Positions 40,081-52,300 of a stretch of DNA of 64,000 bases are shown piece by piece (within the stretch, counting starts at the first letter, position 1; the number at the start of each line of letters is the position of its first letter). The notes under the pieces are model-generated. The model had not been told where the DNA came from, did not search any database, and saw only the letters and a list, made by a program, of their open reading frames with translations. The stretch comes from Hemileia vastatrix (lineage: Eukaryota > Basidiomycota > Pucciniomycetes > Pucciniales > Zaghouaniaceae): the NCBI GenBank assembly GCA_030280995.1, contig JASXTE010000187.1, positions 1 to 64,000 of the forward strand. The letters are read 5' to 3'. The position numbers and the translations under genes are program-made.

Positions 40081-42845
40081 ATGTTCAAAGCAGCCAATCC
40101 ATACGATGAAGCGGTAATGAAGGCGACCGATGAGAATCTCACCAGTGAAAGTTGGGAATTGAACCTCGATGTATGCGACAAGGTGTCTGGCGAAGGCGAA
40201 GCTGGGTGAGTAAATTGCAGAACGAAACATTAGATCACATCGAAAGCAAGAACAGAAGAAGCATCAGAGTAGAATGCAGCATTCAGATTGACAGAGCAGT
40301 ACTCGTTGGACGAGATAGAGATAGAGTAGCAGGCAAAGAGATCTGCCGCCATCTCTGCTCTTCCCAAGCTATAGGCTCAGTAGACTTGCTGCTTGTTCAC
40401 TCGTCACATTTACGAATCAGCTTTGAATGCTAGAGAAGAGCAGGCTGCTCTTCTCTTCTTGGATAGCCAGCCAGCTCCATTGGCTATCTCTCAGACACAG
40501 CCTCGCAGTCGTAAGCTCGTCAAAGCTGGTGAGACATTGCAAGGCATCTATCATTCCCTTACAGGTGTCCACCTTTTTGAACTACAGAAGGACAGGAATT
40601 CCCACTGCCCTCGTCGATCCAGCGCTTCTTCGCAGCGATTCCTAATCTTTCTTCCTATCTTCCTCTCCACACCTCGCTCTCTCTCAGCGCTCGCAACTGC
40701 GTTTTGGCAATTCAAAAGCGTCTAGTACATCGTTCCGCAAACGTCCAACTATACTCTTTGACCTTATCAGACATGTTGGCCAAGAATTGTGGATTGGATG
40801 CTCATCGAGAATTGGCTTCCAGAGCTTTCACCTCGACCTTGACTAGAATCGTCAGCGATAGGAATACCCATGACAAGGTCAAGAAGAGAGCTCTGGAACT
40901 CATCAAGACTTGGAGCGGAGAGTGGGAAGGCGAACCTAGTCTGGGTCTCATGAAGGAAACTGGAGAGACTCTGAAAAGGCAAGGTACGTGGAACTGCTCT
41001 TTTGTGAATTTCGAAAGCTGACATGACTCTTCAATCAAGCCAAGCTCACTCTCTGCAACCTTTTGATTTTTCTTTCGGTCTTCAGGCTTCAGCTTTGACG
41101 AGGAGATGCCACCACCTCCTGTCGAGCCTGTAAGTAAGAGATCGATTGTAGAGGTTGAATAACTTTCCTCCTTCAACTCTCAACTAATCTTCTCGCCTTC
41201 CCAAACACTACTCTTACTCTCTCACAGTCTTCCGATATTCTTCGAGCTGAAGATGAAGAGCTACGCAAGGTGCTAGAACTCTCTATGCGTGATCAAGGTG
41301 GAAGGAATGCCTACAGCTCCAGTGCTTCCTATGGAGGAGCAGAAGCAGGATCCTCGAGCTCAGCTGCTGCCGCTTCAGGGTCAGGTTCGGGATCAGGAGC
41401 TACTTCGAGTTACACAGCTCCAACTTCTTCGGGTTACGTGCCGGGTCCTTCAGCTCCTTCGACCTCGAATTCTATCTCGAACGACAAGGCTCTACCTAAT
41501 TCAGGCAGAGAATCTTCACTTCCTACTCAACAGCAGACCTCCACTCCAGCAGCTTCGAGTTCCACTTCTTCAGCACCTACTCAGACTACTTCTGCTCCTA
41601 ATGCGGCTGCTTCGAATGGACCAACTCCTCCAGTCGCAGCTTCAAGAGTCAGAGCTCTCTACGATTTCGCACCAACCGAAGCTGGAGAATTACCTTTCCA
41701 GAAAGGTGACATCATCAGGGTGTTGGACTCCGTCTATGAACATTGGTGGAGAGGAGAATTGAAAGGCGAAGCTGGAATCTTCCCTGTCAATTACGTAGAG
41801 ATTCTTCCAGATCGTACTCCAGATGATATTCAGAGAGAAGCTGAATTGGAAGCTAGAATATTTGCTCAAGCTACCAACATCGACAAGCTTTTGAGTAAGC
41901 TTAGAGGCTTGGATGCTTCGACTGATAACCTAGCTGAAGACGATGAGCTCCAAGTGAGTGATTTTCTTGATAAGCTTTCTCGTCAGATTTTGTCTCTTCG
42001 AATGCTGACTTGCTTTATTTCCGTCTTGCTATCTCCCCTTCCAAAAGGAACTCTATCAAACTTCTCTCTCGATGAGACCAAAGATCGTCAGGCTCATCGA
42101 TCGATACAGCACCAAGATTACCGAATTGAAGTCTATGAATGACAAGTTCGTCAGAGCAAGAGGGATCTTCGATGCTGCTATGGAGGAGTCTCTATCTAGA
42201 CACAATCCGGGAGCTCATTCTCACGAATACACTCAAAGTCGTCCGGAATACCAAGTCGTTCAGCAACAGGCTCAGCAGGGACTACTCTGCTCAGTGGGCT
42301 CAATATTACGCTACTCTCCACGCTCAAGGGCAAGCTGCTCAATCCCAGCAGCAAGCTGTTCATCCTCAACAAGCTCAGAGTCAAGAAGCTCAGCAACAAG
42401 CTGATGCCTATGCAAAGTGGTATTGGTCTCAACAACAACAACAACAAGCCGCTGCTGGTCAACCTCAAGCAGGAGCTCCAATAGTCCCAAGTTCAAAGTC
42501 CTACTCCTCAATCGCCTCAAGCTCCAATGTCTCTGCCTTCACCTCAAGCTCAAGGATCTGGGTCTAACAACTCTGCTCAAGATCCAAATGCTCCTCACGA
42601 TTCAGAGAAACGTCTTCTGTATGAAAGAGCGAGGTGAGTTCTGTTCAAAAGTTTCTGGTTCAGTTCGAACCTTTGACATACCTCGGTTGCTAATTTGCCT
42701 TTTCCCACTTTGAATCATCCCGTCACTCAGAGCCGAGGCTGAAGCTTATCATTCTCAACACGCTCAGCAACAAGCTCAAGCTGGAGGATCAGGATCAGGT
42801 CCAGCAAGTCTACAACAATCGATGTCTGGAATGAATCTCAGCTAA
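40081..42845 (+). CDS. HSE1: ESCRT-0 subunit Hse1 (VHS-UIM-SH3), frame broken twice
   Basis: Exons 40081-40205, 40688-40983, 41086-41129, 41228-41953, 42048-42633 and 42731-42845. The VHS domain reads NPYDEAVMKATDENLTSESW, then RSANVQLYSLTLSDMLAKNC and RELASRAFTSTLTRIVSDRN. The UIM is AEDEELRKVLELSMRDQ, and the SH3 domain ALYDFAPTEAGELPFQKGD with HWWRGEL and GIFPVNYVEIL. A GAT-like helix (MRPKIVRLIDRYSTKITELK) and a Gln/Ala-rich tail follow. With Vps27 it sorts ubiquitinated cargo at endosomes. Exon 5 carries one extra base in the GGG at 42278-42280 and another near 42481-42488. Discounting both makes exon 5 end in the phase that exon 6 (AEAEAYHSQHAQQ) requires. Intron 1 is unusually long (482 nt). 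Confidence 0.9.
40432..40456. repeat. Perfect 12-bp hairpin in HSE1 intron 1
   Basis: agagaagagcag and its exact reverse complement, separated by one base. A second hairpin (gatagcca ... tggctatc, 40462-40488) lies directly downstream. Both are inside the 482-nt intron. Confidence 0.75.
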
Positions 42846-43400
42846 GATCGATTTCTTGGATCCTGCTCATTTGTAAATAGATAACGAGAAATGATTTTAT
42901 GTTCTCGCGGGAGAGTAGAACTTCTTTCTATGATTGTGGAAAGACAAAGAGTTTCTTCTCTTTCTCTCGCTGCCTTTGAAGCTTGCTCTCGGATGACATC
43001 ACCATTTCAAACCTGCGTGTTCTTTTCCAGTGAAAACGATTCATTGAAATGCCACCGGTGGAACAGCGTCAACGTTGAACAGGATAAGGGACAAAGAAGG
43101 CGAGACAGGAGAAATCGATGAAACAACAAGAGAGAAAAAAAAGAGTCCACGAAGGGCAAAAAGGAAAAAGGAACACGAAGAGATGTGATAGCGAAAGATG
43201 TGAGGGAGATCTTTTTGAAAGTAAAGCATCAAGCTTTGGGTATTGAAAATTGAAGATTCTGAACGTTTGTGATTTGAAAGAAATGTTCTTGATCGAAAGA
43301 AGGAAAGTTGAAATTGAAGTTAATTGATTGTCGCTTGAGAATCGAAAAGACACGTAAAATCGTTTCGTGAGGTTGAGTGAATGAGACTGTGCTGGAAATC
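42846..43400. other. Convergent 3' region, no gene seen
   Basis: 3' flanks of HSE1 (plus) and the LIM-RhoGAP gene (minus). It is A/G-rich without a supported frame. Confidence 0.5.
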
Positions 43401-46400
43401 CTATAGATCTTGGAATAGTTGAGGATTGTCGATGAAGTCTGTTGAGAGTTTGGAAAAGGGAGAAACACATATCGTCAATTTCGTATCCGTGTGATTTGTC
43501 GTCGACGACTCAAGTCACAATTCCAACTTACATTCGATCGTCATCGCTTTTCCACCCATATGGGCGAATTCTTGAGAGGGATCACCAGATCGCATGAGCG
43601 TAGCTGATGGTAACAGGTTCGAAATAGTAAAGGCAAAGTGAGTAAGTAAGGGTCATTAACGAACGAGCCTTTTCTCCCACTTCAAATACTCACGACCAAA
43701 GACGACACCTAAATTCCTAGAATTCATTCTATTCTCTTCACTTCGTTGTTGAACTCTGTGAAGATGCAGAACCAAAGCTCGTAGGGTAGCGAAATGCTGT
43801 CTAGGTAATTGATCTATCAAGCTTAGGACCGTTTCTTGTTTCAGCGTGGGATCATTCTTGATTTCAGAAGCTTGAATGAATTTCTCGTGAAGATCGAAAG
43901 TCAATAGAGGAGTCGGAAGTTCTCTGAAGTAATTCTTGAGAACCGAAGTCACTGCTGAAACGTCGTTGAACCTATCCGTATCTTCCAAATTGAATGGTTG
44001 TCCTCTTTCGAAAAGCTGAGTTATCACTCGAAGTTGAGAAGTTCCACCTGATTTTCGGTAGATTCCTTCGTAGTCCATCCCTGCGAGAGACGAGACAAAG
44101 AAAGAGAGTCGGATCAGTACGAAGAAACAAGTCCACCTTTGTCCAATTCACAGTCGACTCACCAAGCGTTTCGACTGCTTGAATACACTTCTCCACCACC
44201 AGAGGTATCTCACTTCCTTCAAAAGCCACCTGTTCAACTAGATCCTTTCCAAACATACTTGGACCAACCGGTTCCAGATTCTCATCTCCTCTAGAGAAAG
44301 GTTGATTACAACTAGTAGGAAGATTCTGAAGACATCTCTGATGACAAGCTTGACCGCAAAGAGCGCATCTAACTTCAGATTGACCCCACATGTTCTTCTG
44401 ACAAGCGAAACATCTAATAGGTCTAAGAACGTTGAAGGACTGGAAAAGATGTTCTCTAACCACGATTTCATTCGAAGAAGCTCTAGCAGGAGAAGAAGAG
44501 ACTTGAAGACCAGCTTGTTGATTTGCAGCATTGGAAGGGTTCAAAGAAGCGTTTTGATTCGAACCTTGAGGTCCCATTGAAGAAGAATTGGCAGAACCAG
44601 CAGATTTCGGTGGAACGGGTGGAGAATGACCCATTGGTAAAGCAGAAGCTACGCTCTTTGCAGATTCGGTCAATTTAGGTTTCATCCACTTGAACTTCTT
44701 TGCAGTTGGAGCAGGTTCGATCTTTTCGGGTTTGAAAGCTCTTTGAACAGTTGTATCCAAAGAAGCAGGATCAGATCCTGGATTTGGATAAATACCATTT
44801 TGATCTGAATTTCCTCCTCCTCCTGGAGTCGGAGAAGCCAAACCTTTGTTGTGATGATGTTGCTTTCCAAAACCGAAACCAAATCCACCACCATTGCCTT
44901 GAGATGATCCAAGTCTACCTCCTCCACTCGAAGTCGGGACCGGAGGAGGTTTGGGAAGTCCATGACTTTGATTTGCAATGTCGACTCTTCTAGTCAATTG
45001 AGATAGGATAGTGTTGAGCTCATCATTACGAGCATTCAAAGCATGAGTCTCTTCCAAGAAGACCTCTTTCGATTGTTTGAGCTCTTCGATCTCGATGAGT
45101 AGAGCATCTCTTTCGAACGTGAGTTCATCGATTTCCTTCCTATACTTCTCTTTGACTCCTTCCAAACGAACGCTGAGGTTTCGAGTCAGAGAGTTACCAG
45201 TTCCAGCAGCCGATTCGGGATTGAGCTTCATGTCTTTGGGTAGAGGAGAGCTTCCATCTTGGAGAGCGACTAGTTCTGCAACTTCAGCCACTGTCAGATC
45301 TCTCTCGACAGTGAGCTTGGCTAGATCTCTTTCCATTCCTTGAAGCGTTGATCTGACCTCCTTCGATCGATTCTGAAGATGCTCTTGCTGTTTCCTTTCA
45401 GTAGCCATTGAAGTCAACTTCGAAGCTTGTTCCACCAATTGACGTTTCAAAGCAGCCATTTCCAATTCAGCTTCATGTCTAGCTTGAACCTCTGCATGGA
45501 AATCTTGCTTCGCCATCGAGAAGCCTTGAGCAGCTTGTTGACTCCTCCTCTTGATCCTATCGAATTTCGTTTGTAGATCCTTCATTCGCTGTTTGGTATC
45601 GTCTAGATCTTGAAGAATACTTTCGACGAAAGAGGTATCCATACTGACATGACCACCTTTTGCAGCCTTCATTGATTCTCTCATCTTGGCAGAGATCGTG
45701 TTGAGAGATGAAGTCGACCTCCTATCTTCATTCTGATTGATGAGTTCTTCTCCTTCATCCAAATCCTGACCGTGATTCTCATCTACTTTCGTCAGATTGC
45801 TGCTGTGAGTGGAGCTCTCGGCGATTGAAGAACCATCGTCTTGAGGAGGAGTCAATTGAACCGAAATTTGATTCAAAGCTTTCGAAGATTGAGGTGGACT
45901 TAGACCTTCTTGAGATTTCTTTCTGACATCTTGGGGAGATTTAGGAGAATGAAGTTTGAAATCGTCCGTCGAATCAAATTGTCCGAACGAGTCCATAAGG
46001 TTGATGAAGTCTGGATCATAGAAGGAATACGTCTTTGAAGATCTTCTGAGGGCGGTAGTGGTTGGTTCTTCTGAAGCTTTGGCGACCAGACTCTGCATAT
46101 CATTGACTGAGAGACGAGAAGCTCTCTTGAGCTGAGCAGAACTAGTGACGTCTAGATCGGCTTCTGAATCCATTGAAAAGTGACTTGTCTTTGAGAAGTT
46201 GCCTCTGGGAGAAGAACTATCGGCGACAATTGGAGAAGATGCATTATTGACAGTGACGGTAGGAGTTGGAACAGCTTGAGCAGATTTGAGAGGAGGGACT
46301 ATTCCCAAACCCACGTTGTCCGAAGAGGAAGAAGAAGAACCGAGAGCCAGAGATGAAGAAGAGGTGGGAGGGATTGTCGTATTCGTCGTTGTTGAGGAAG

Positions 46401-48291
46401 AGGTCTCTGTTCGATCGATAGAGAGTGATCTTGAATGAGAATCCGACAATCCATCCAGAGAAGCAGGTGCAGTCTCGCTCGATTGAAGTTGACTTGAAGA
46501 TCCATTGCTCTGATGGTAAGAGTGAGAAGGGACTGCGCTACTACTACCAGATCTATCTCTGCTAGCATTTCCATAAGAAGGTCCAGCTCCATTTCTCATC
46601 TCTCTCAGCGTTGGAGGAGTCTTCTTCGTAGAAGCTCCTTGACCTGCCGAGCTTGGTCTTGGTCCGACTACTCCATTCCCAGTACCTAGCCTATTGTTAT
46701 TAGACATTGAAGGAGAAGAGCTTCCCCAAGCATCCGTCGTCGAAGAAGAAGAGACGGCTGGAGAATCCATCGAATGATCCTTCGAAAGAACTGAAGGAGT
46801 TCCCATGCTTCTAGGAGTTCCTTCTACTGATCTTCCATCAAGACCAGTTTCAGGAGAAGTGATGGAATTGGATTGTTGAGTGGTTTGAGAATCACTCGAG
46901 ATTCCATTCCGACCATCAGTGGAATTTGCAGACGTTGGGATAGGACTTGCACTTCCATTCCTAGAGGGACTTGTAGATCTGTTGAGATCTCCGGAAGGAG
47001 CTAGGTTTGAATCTTTTGAATCGTTCCCACTTCCATTCTGAGATTGAGCTGCAGCTCTAGCCAACTGTTGCTCTCTCTGTTTTGCAGCTTTGGATCTCTT
47101 CTCTGCATGTCTCCTTGAACGTGCCACCCTTTCGTTGTGACATTTCATACAGTAGATCCCTTGAGATGTCTTTGCGAAGACCAGTTCTTCTATACGCATA
47201 TGACAGGATCTACAGGTGAAACAAGAAGCGTGATAGGATTCATCTCCAGTCATGATCGCCTACGAGAGAGGGAAGGAGGAGTAGATGATTCAGTGATCTT
47301 TCATTCGAGTCTCGGTCCGAACTGAGAATTGAAAGCTCTTTCGTCGAGACAGTAGCGGAGGTCTGCTGTTTCCTAGCAACCTGAGTGAAGAGTGTTGCTC
47401 CCTTCCTCTCTCTCTCTCTCTTTCTTCCGTCTCACCGAGAGCCCGTCTTCGGGCCGTTCCTGTTCCTGAGTCAATGAAACTCACCTCTTCCATGATTGCC
47501 AAACCACAAATCTGACAGCTGTAATTGCACTGTCCACAGATGGGATGACCATCGCTGAGTAGCAAGATGTCGTCTCGCTCAGTGTCGACCGGATTGTTAC
47601 ACTTTGCGCACCTGAAGCAGTCTACATGCCAGAGTTGATTGCTGCATCGTGAGATTGGATTTGAATTGCAAGAAGGAGCAGTGCGAGATGATTTGAGGAT
47701 TCGAAGAGGAAGAAGATGAAACGGGAAGGGGGGTTAGTTCCGAGAGCTCAATGGAGAGAATGCTCCTTCGCAACAGTGATGCCAATCCGAAGCTGGATAG
47801 ATACTGATATCCAGACAGAACTCAATCTAGATCACTTCGAAATGAAGAAGAGATAGTCGATCTTGGAGAGATAGAGGTAGAGACAGACAGCTTATTCCCC
47901 CTTCCTTCTTGGCCGCCGTCTTTTCAAGTTGGCTCTCTCTTGCCTTGGACCTCTCTTCCCCTGATGCTCCATTGCAGCTTTGTATGATTTCCCATTCCTT
48001 GTCTACTCACGCAAAAGAAATGACGGGACTTCCAGCCATTGCGCCTTCGCCGATTAGTTTCTTGCAACCACCACAGATGGCATCACTGAGATCTTCCTCC
48101 ATCTCGTACTGTTCTTCGATTGATTCATGGATGTGATCTTGGTCGTGACTATGGTTGTGATTGATGCCATTGGTCGAAGGCAAAGCCGAAGTTGTGGTTG
48201 CTGAAGATGAGATTGAAGAAGAGGAAGGAGGATCTGAATGGAAAGACGATGAGAGATTCGGGTTGGGACTCGAGGCGACTGCAGATGACAT
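43401..48291 (-). CDS. LIM-domain Rho GTPase-activating protein (Lrg1/Rga type)
   Basis: Exons 48011-48291, 47485-47641, 44163-47259, 43694-44080, 43532-43603 and 43401-43438 give 1343 residues with all phases consistent. Two LIM domains are at the N-terminus (CGGCKKLIGEG...WHVDCFRCAKCNNP, then CGQCNYSCQICGLAIMEE and SYHASCFTCRSCHMRIEE...CMKCHNE). A long Ser-rich linker leads to a coiled coil around DDTKQRMKDLQTKFDRIKRR. A C1-like zinc finger (RCFACQKNMWGQSEVRCALC) follows, and then the RhoGAP domain with the arginine finger in GIYRKSG, FRELPTPLLTF and SRNLGVVFGPTL. It switches off Rho/Cdc42-class GTPases at sites of polar growth and cell-wall synthesis. The two LIM plus C1 plus C-terminal GAP order fits the fungal Rga1/Rga2 branch better than Lrg1, which has three LIM domains. 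Confidence 0.92.
47406..47420 (+). repeat. CT dinucleotide microsatellite
   Basis: About seven CT units in the second intron of the LIM-RhoGAP gene; part of a pyrimidine-rich intron on the plus strand. Confidence 0.7.
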
Positions 48292-49360
48292 GATGAGTTT
48301 GAGTTATGAGATCTGATGATCAAGTCAACTCTTCAGTCTGACAAGAATGGTATGAAGTTGAGGATTAAAGGTAGAGATAGAGATGGATAGGATGGACTGC
48401 TACTTGGATTGGCTGGCTAGACTGAATCCTTGACTAGCCGCCTTGTCTCGTGCAATCCAATCTTGTTCTTGATTTCTTTTGACCTGATTTGTTCACCTTG
48501 ATTCAAATCAGAAGAGGATTTGCGGTAAAGAAGTAGAAAGTTATGGTAGAGGTGTTCAAGGCAACGGTCGATTGCAAGCTGCAGCTTGTCGACTTTCGAC
48601 TCTCTCTCTCTCAAGTCAGTAAACTATCGAGAAGAACCGCTTCCTCACTCTCTCATATGATCGAGTAATTGCCTGATTTTCAGTTTGACCAAATCTTCAG
48701 CTTCTTCAAATCTTACCGAGGTCCAATCATTCACTCGAGAGCTCTTTCCCTATCGCCTCTCGCCTCTCCCATCGTCTATTCTCTACTCTCGACTTCTTGT
48801 CGAGCCTCAGTTCCATTTTGAGTCTACTCGGGACTTCAAGCACATTTCAGAGTTGGTTTAAGCTCTAGATCGAGATTTCAGGGCCTTTCCTGCTTGAAGG
48901 TAACTCTCTCAATTGTGGCCTCTTCGGTCTCTATGCGTCAACAAAAGCTGTTCAAAGACTGAGCGCTGCACCGAGAAGGCTACGATCTGAAAGAATCATA
49001 TCTCAAACGAGTGGTAGAGAGAAGTTTAATGAGTTCAATGCTGCGAGGAAGAGAGAGAGAAACGCGAATGCCCAAAGAGAAGAGGAGAGACGGTAGCTCA
49101 GAAGCTGCAAGCGAGTGTTGCGCCACATTCTGATGAGACCAAGAAGCTAGAGACCGATTTGATATCGAGATCGAATCGACCTTCCCCTTTGCTGTCGAGG
49201 TTCGAGATGGGGCGGCTTTGCGAGATTGAGTCTTCTTTGAGGGAGTGACTTTTTCATTCTTTCCAAGCAACCATCACCATCCTTCTGCTTGCTCTTCTCC
49301 TCGTCAATCTCTCTGTTCTCTGAGAACTAGAACTCAAGTTAGTTGATCCCAGTCTCGATC
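48292..49360. promoter_or_regulatory. Divergent regulatory region, LIM-RhoGAP / KH protein
   Basis: 1.07 kb between opposing starts, the longest divergent promoter in the window. Several TC- and AG-rich tracts are present. No coding frame is supported. Confidence 0.5.
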
Positions 49361-52300
49361 ATGGATCAGCAACAGAGGCCAGGAGGGATGGGAATGATGG
49401 GAATGAGTCGTCATCCTCCTCAACCAAATCTTCCCAATATGAGCCCTTCTGCCATTCAATCGCAGCAGCACAGTAATAGACATCCTCATCATCATCAACA
49501 ACATTCCTTACCATCTGCAAATCACAGTCCAACTCAACAACAGCAATCTCAGATGTACGTCTTCTCACCAGACGTCTATTGCACTGCATTCACCATTCCA
49601 AGGAACTTGGGTGCCGCCGCATTCGACACTCCCTCTCTAATGGTTGGAGCTGACGGTGGAGTGGTGGTAGCAAATCAAGATAGCAAGGATTCATCCAATC
49701 AATCCAACAATGACAATCATCCTCAACCTCAAGGAACTGGTTCCATCTCTGCTCCTTCTCTCACTCCTCCCTTTGCTACCAATCCTATCCAGCAACAGTC
49801 AGCATCAACCTCTGATTTAAATCAATCCCTTCCACAAACTACTACCACTGCAAGCCAACCTCCAGCTCCAACTTCAAGAATGGGCTCAATGAGATCCAGA
49901 TTACCTCCAAGCGTAATGAAGGCCTTCACTCTTGGTGGTTCGAAAAGGACAAGTGAGAGGATCGCAGAGGTGGTCCAAACACCTCCTAATCCCACTAACA
50001 CTCCTCCTCCAACAACAACGACGACAAATGCTGGGAACAAGAATCAGGCAGGGAAATCAGATGGGCAAGTAGCTTCAGGTCAGACATCGGAGAGCTCAGA
50101 GGTGGTCGGATCATCGGCAGAGGAGAAAAAGTTGGATCAAGAGGCAACGGATCCTTCCACCTCTAATCAGGAGAGTAGCAATCCTACCACAGAGTCCAAA
50201 TCCTCGATTTCTCGTCAAGTCCAAGATAGAGATAGTAGATCGACTGTTGGAACCAGGTCTTCTCTGGACTTTTCGACTGGCGAGAGTGCCGTGGCTACCA
50301 GCACTGCACCAAGCACTTCTGGAGGAGCTACTTTCGGAAACGATCACTCGAGATCTCACAGCTACAATTCTCAACATTCCACTTCTCAGAGACGTACCAA
50401 TGATCCAGGTCATTCCGTCACGAGCTCTCTATCTGGACCTGCTGGTGGGAATCATAGCAACACTCATTCGCAAAGAGCTTCTACCACCTCTTTTGGAGCA
50501 GCTGGACATACAAGATCCAAAGCTTCGGCTGATTTGGACAATTCCATCAACAAGCTGGTCAATGAAACAATGTCAAATCATCAATGTTTGGTCTCTTTCA
50601 CTCAGGTCCAAGCTGCCGAGGCTCAAGCTTCAGCAGCACTCAATCAAGCTTTTCCACGTCAAATGAGTTATGCTCCTTCTCCTTCTCCATCTCCTCATAT
50701 CGGTCAACATACTCCTTTGCCATTCCCATCTCCATCTCCTCAAATCGGTGGAAATCATCCTCTTCCTGGAGGTTATCAAGGTCAATCTTCTTCCAAACCT
50801 TCTCATCCTCTCAACTCTGATCCAGCTAGTCCTGGAATGAGTGGATTGAGATCGAATGTTGCAACTCACTCTGGTGGAGTCTCGGCTGGTGGTCAGCAAG
50901 CTTATGGAAATCAAGGTCGTCGTGGATACGATGCAAGACAGATGGGAGGTCCAGACGCTTTACCTCCAATGTTGGGATTTGGTGGACAGAATTCTCATAT
51001 GGATCTCAATACTTCGAGCGTATCTTTACCTTTGAATCTATCTGGAAATCATCCTTCTCAGACCTATAGTTCCTTCCTTCATTCTTCAGCTTCCAAGACG
51101 CCTCATGATCCTTCGACTCCTGCCTCAATGACTTCTTCTCTACCTCAAGCTGCTGGTGGATCTACAAATGCTGGAGGAGGTTCAGGATCGATGACTGGTT
51201 CTTCTCCAAGTGCTCCTAGATTGGCTCAATTCAACTTCTATCTTTCCGGAGGTGCTTCTCAAGTCATGGCAGCTAGAGGAACGATTTTGAGAGACAATCC
51301 TTTCAAAGCTAGAGCTTCGGTCAAAGTTCCAAGAGCAGACATTCTATTGGACGCTTCTCAACCTCCACCAAATTTCAGTCCAGTGATTGGATCTAGTCAT
51401 GATCTTTCTTCTTCTCCTTCGATCGGAAGTGTTGGTGGAGGTGGTAGACATGGATCCTCTTCTCCTCCAGAGTCTGCAGGTTTATCTTCTCCAATCACTT
51501 CTTCAGAAACTTTGAAACCTGAAGTCAGAAGGAAATTAGACGAATTGGCCAATGTTACAAAGACTCATATCGCAATGATTGGAACTGAAACTCATGGTCA
51601 AGATTTGGGTTATGGATTGGAATCTGAAAGACAAGTCGAATTGGTCATTTCTGGTCTCTTTGAATGTGTAGAACAAGCTAGAACTAGATTGCTGGTCTTA
51701 TTGGATGAATTCTCCGGTTTACATGCTGAGAGTTGTGAAATCGATTACAAGTTACACAACATTGTTGGTGGTAGAAAGAGATCTGTCGTCCAAACTATTC
51801 AAGAAGAAACTGCTACCAACATCTATTTGGCAAGTCCCTTCGCTGGAGTCCTCTGTGCTCCCAACAATAGACCTCAAGGTGTTTCCAATAGACAGAATAC
51901 GGTTTACATCACTGGTGAATTCTTCGGCGTTCAAAGAGCTAAAGATATGCTTTTCCAAGTCTCTGTTCACAAGGTGAGTTCGTTGAACGATCGAAAGAGA
52001 GATCACCCGAAACTTCGAATCGAGAACTGACGCATACATCCAACTGTTTCTTCATTTTTTTCTCAGAGCAAATGCATCATCTCCAGAGACACTATGATCT
52101 TACCACGTAAACTAGATTGGCTACTACTCGAACGTCTGGAAGAGCTCAGAAACATTATGCTCGACAATGGAACTTTCATCAATCTTCCAGTCATCGGTAG
52201 TCAAGCAAGCTTGGTTTCGGTCTATGGAGACAACAGAGTCAGCATCGAACGTACGATTAGATGCATGATGCAATTGGCTTCTCAATTCTACACTGCTTCG

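Noticed and set aside
40393..40725. A 110-codon frame in HSE1 intron 1
   Set aside because: It overlaps the intron and crosses the acceptor into exon 2 in the wrong frame. No domain or splice logic supports it.
43069..43470. A 133-codon minus-strand frame beyond the RhoGAP gene
   Set aside because: Its start overlaps the terminal RhoGAP exon in another frame. Composition is low-complexity Ser/Phe and no splice signal links it to a gene.
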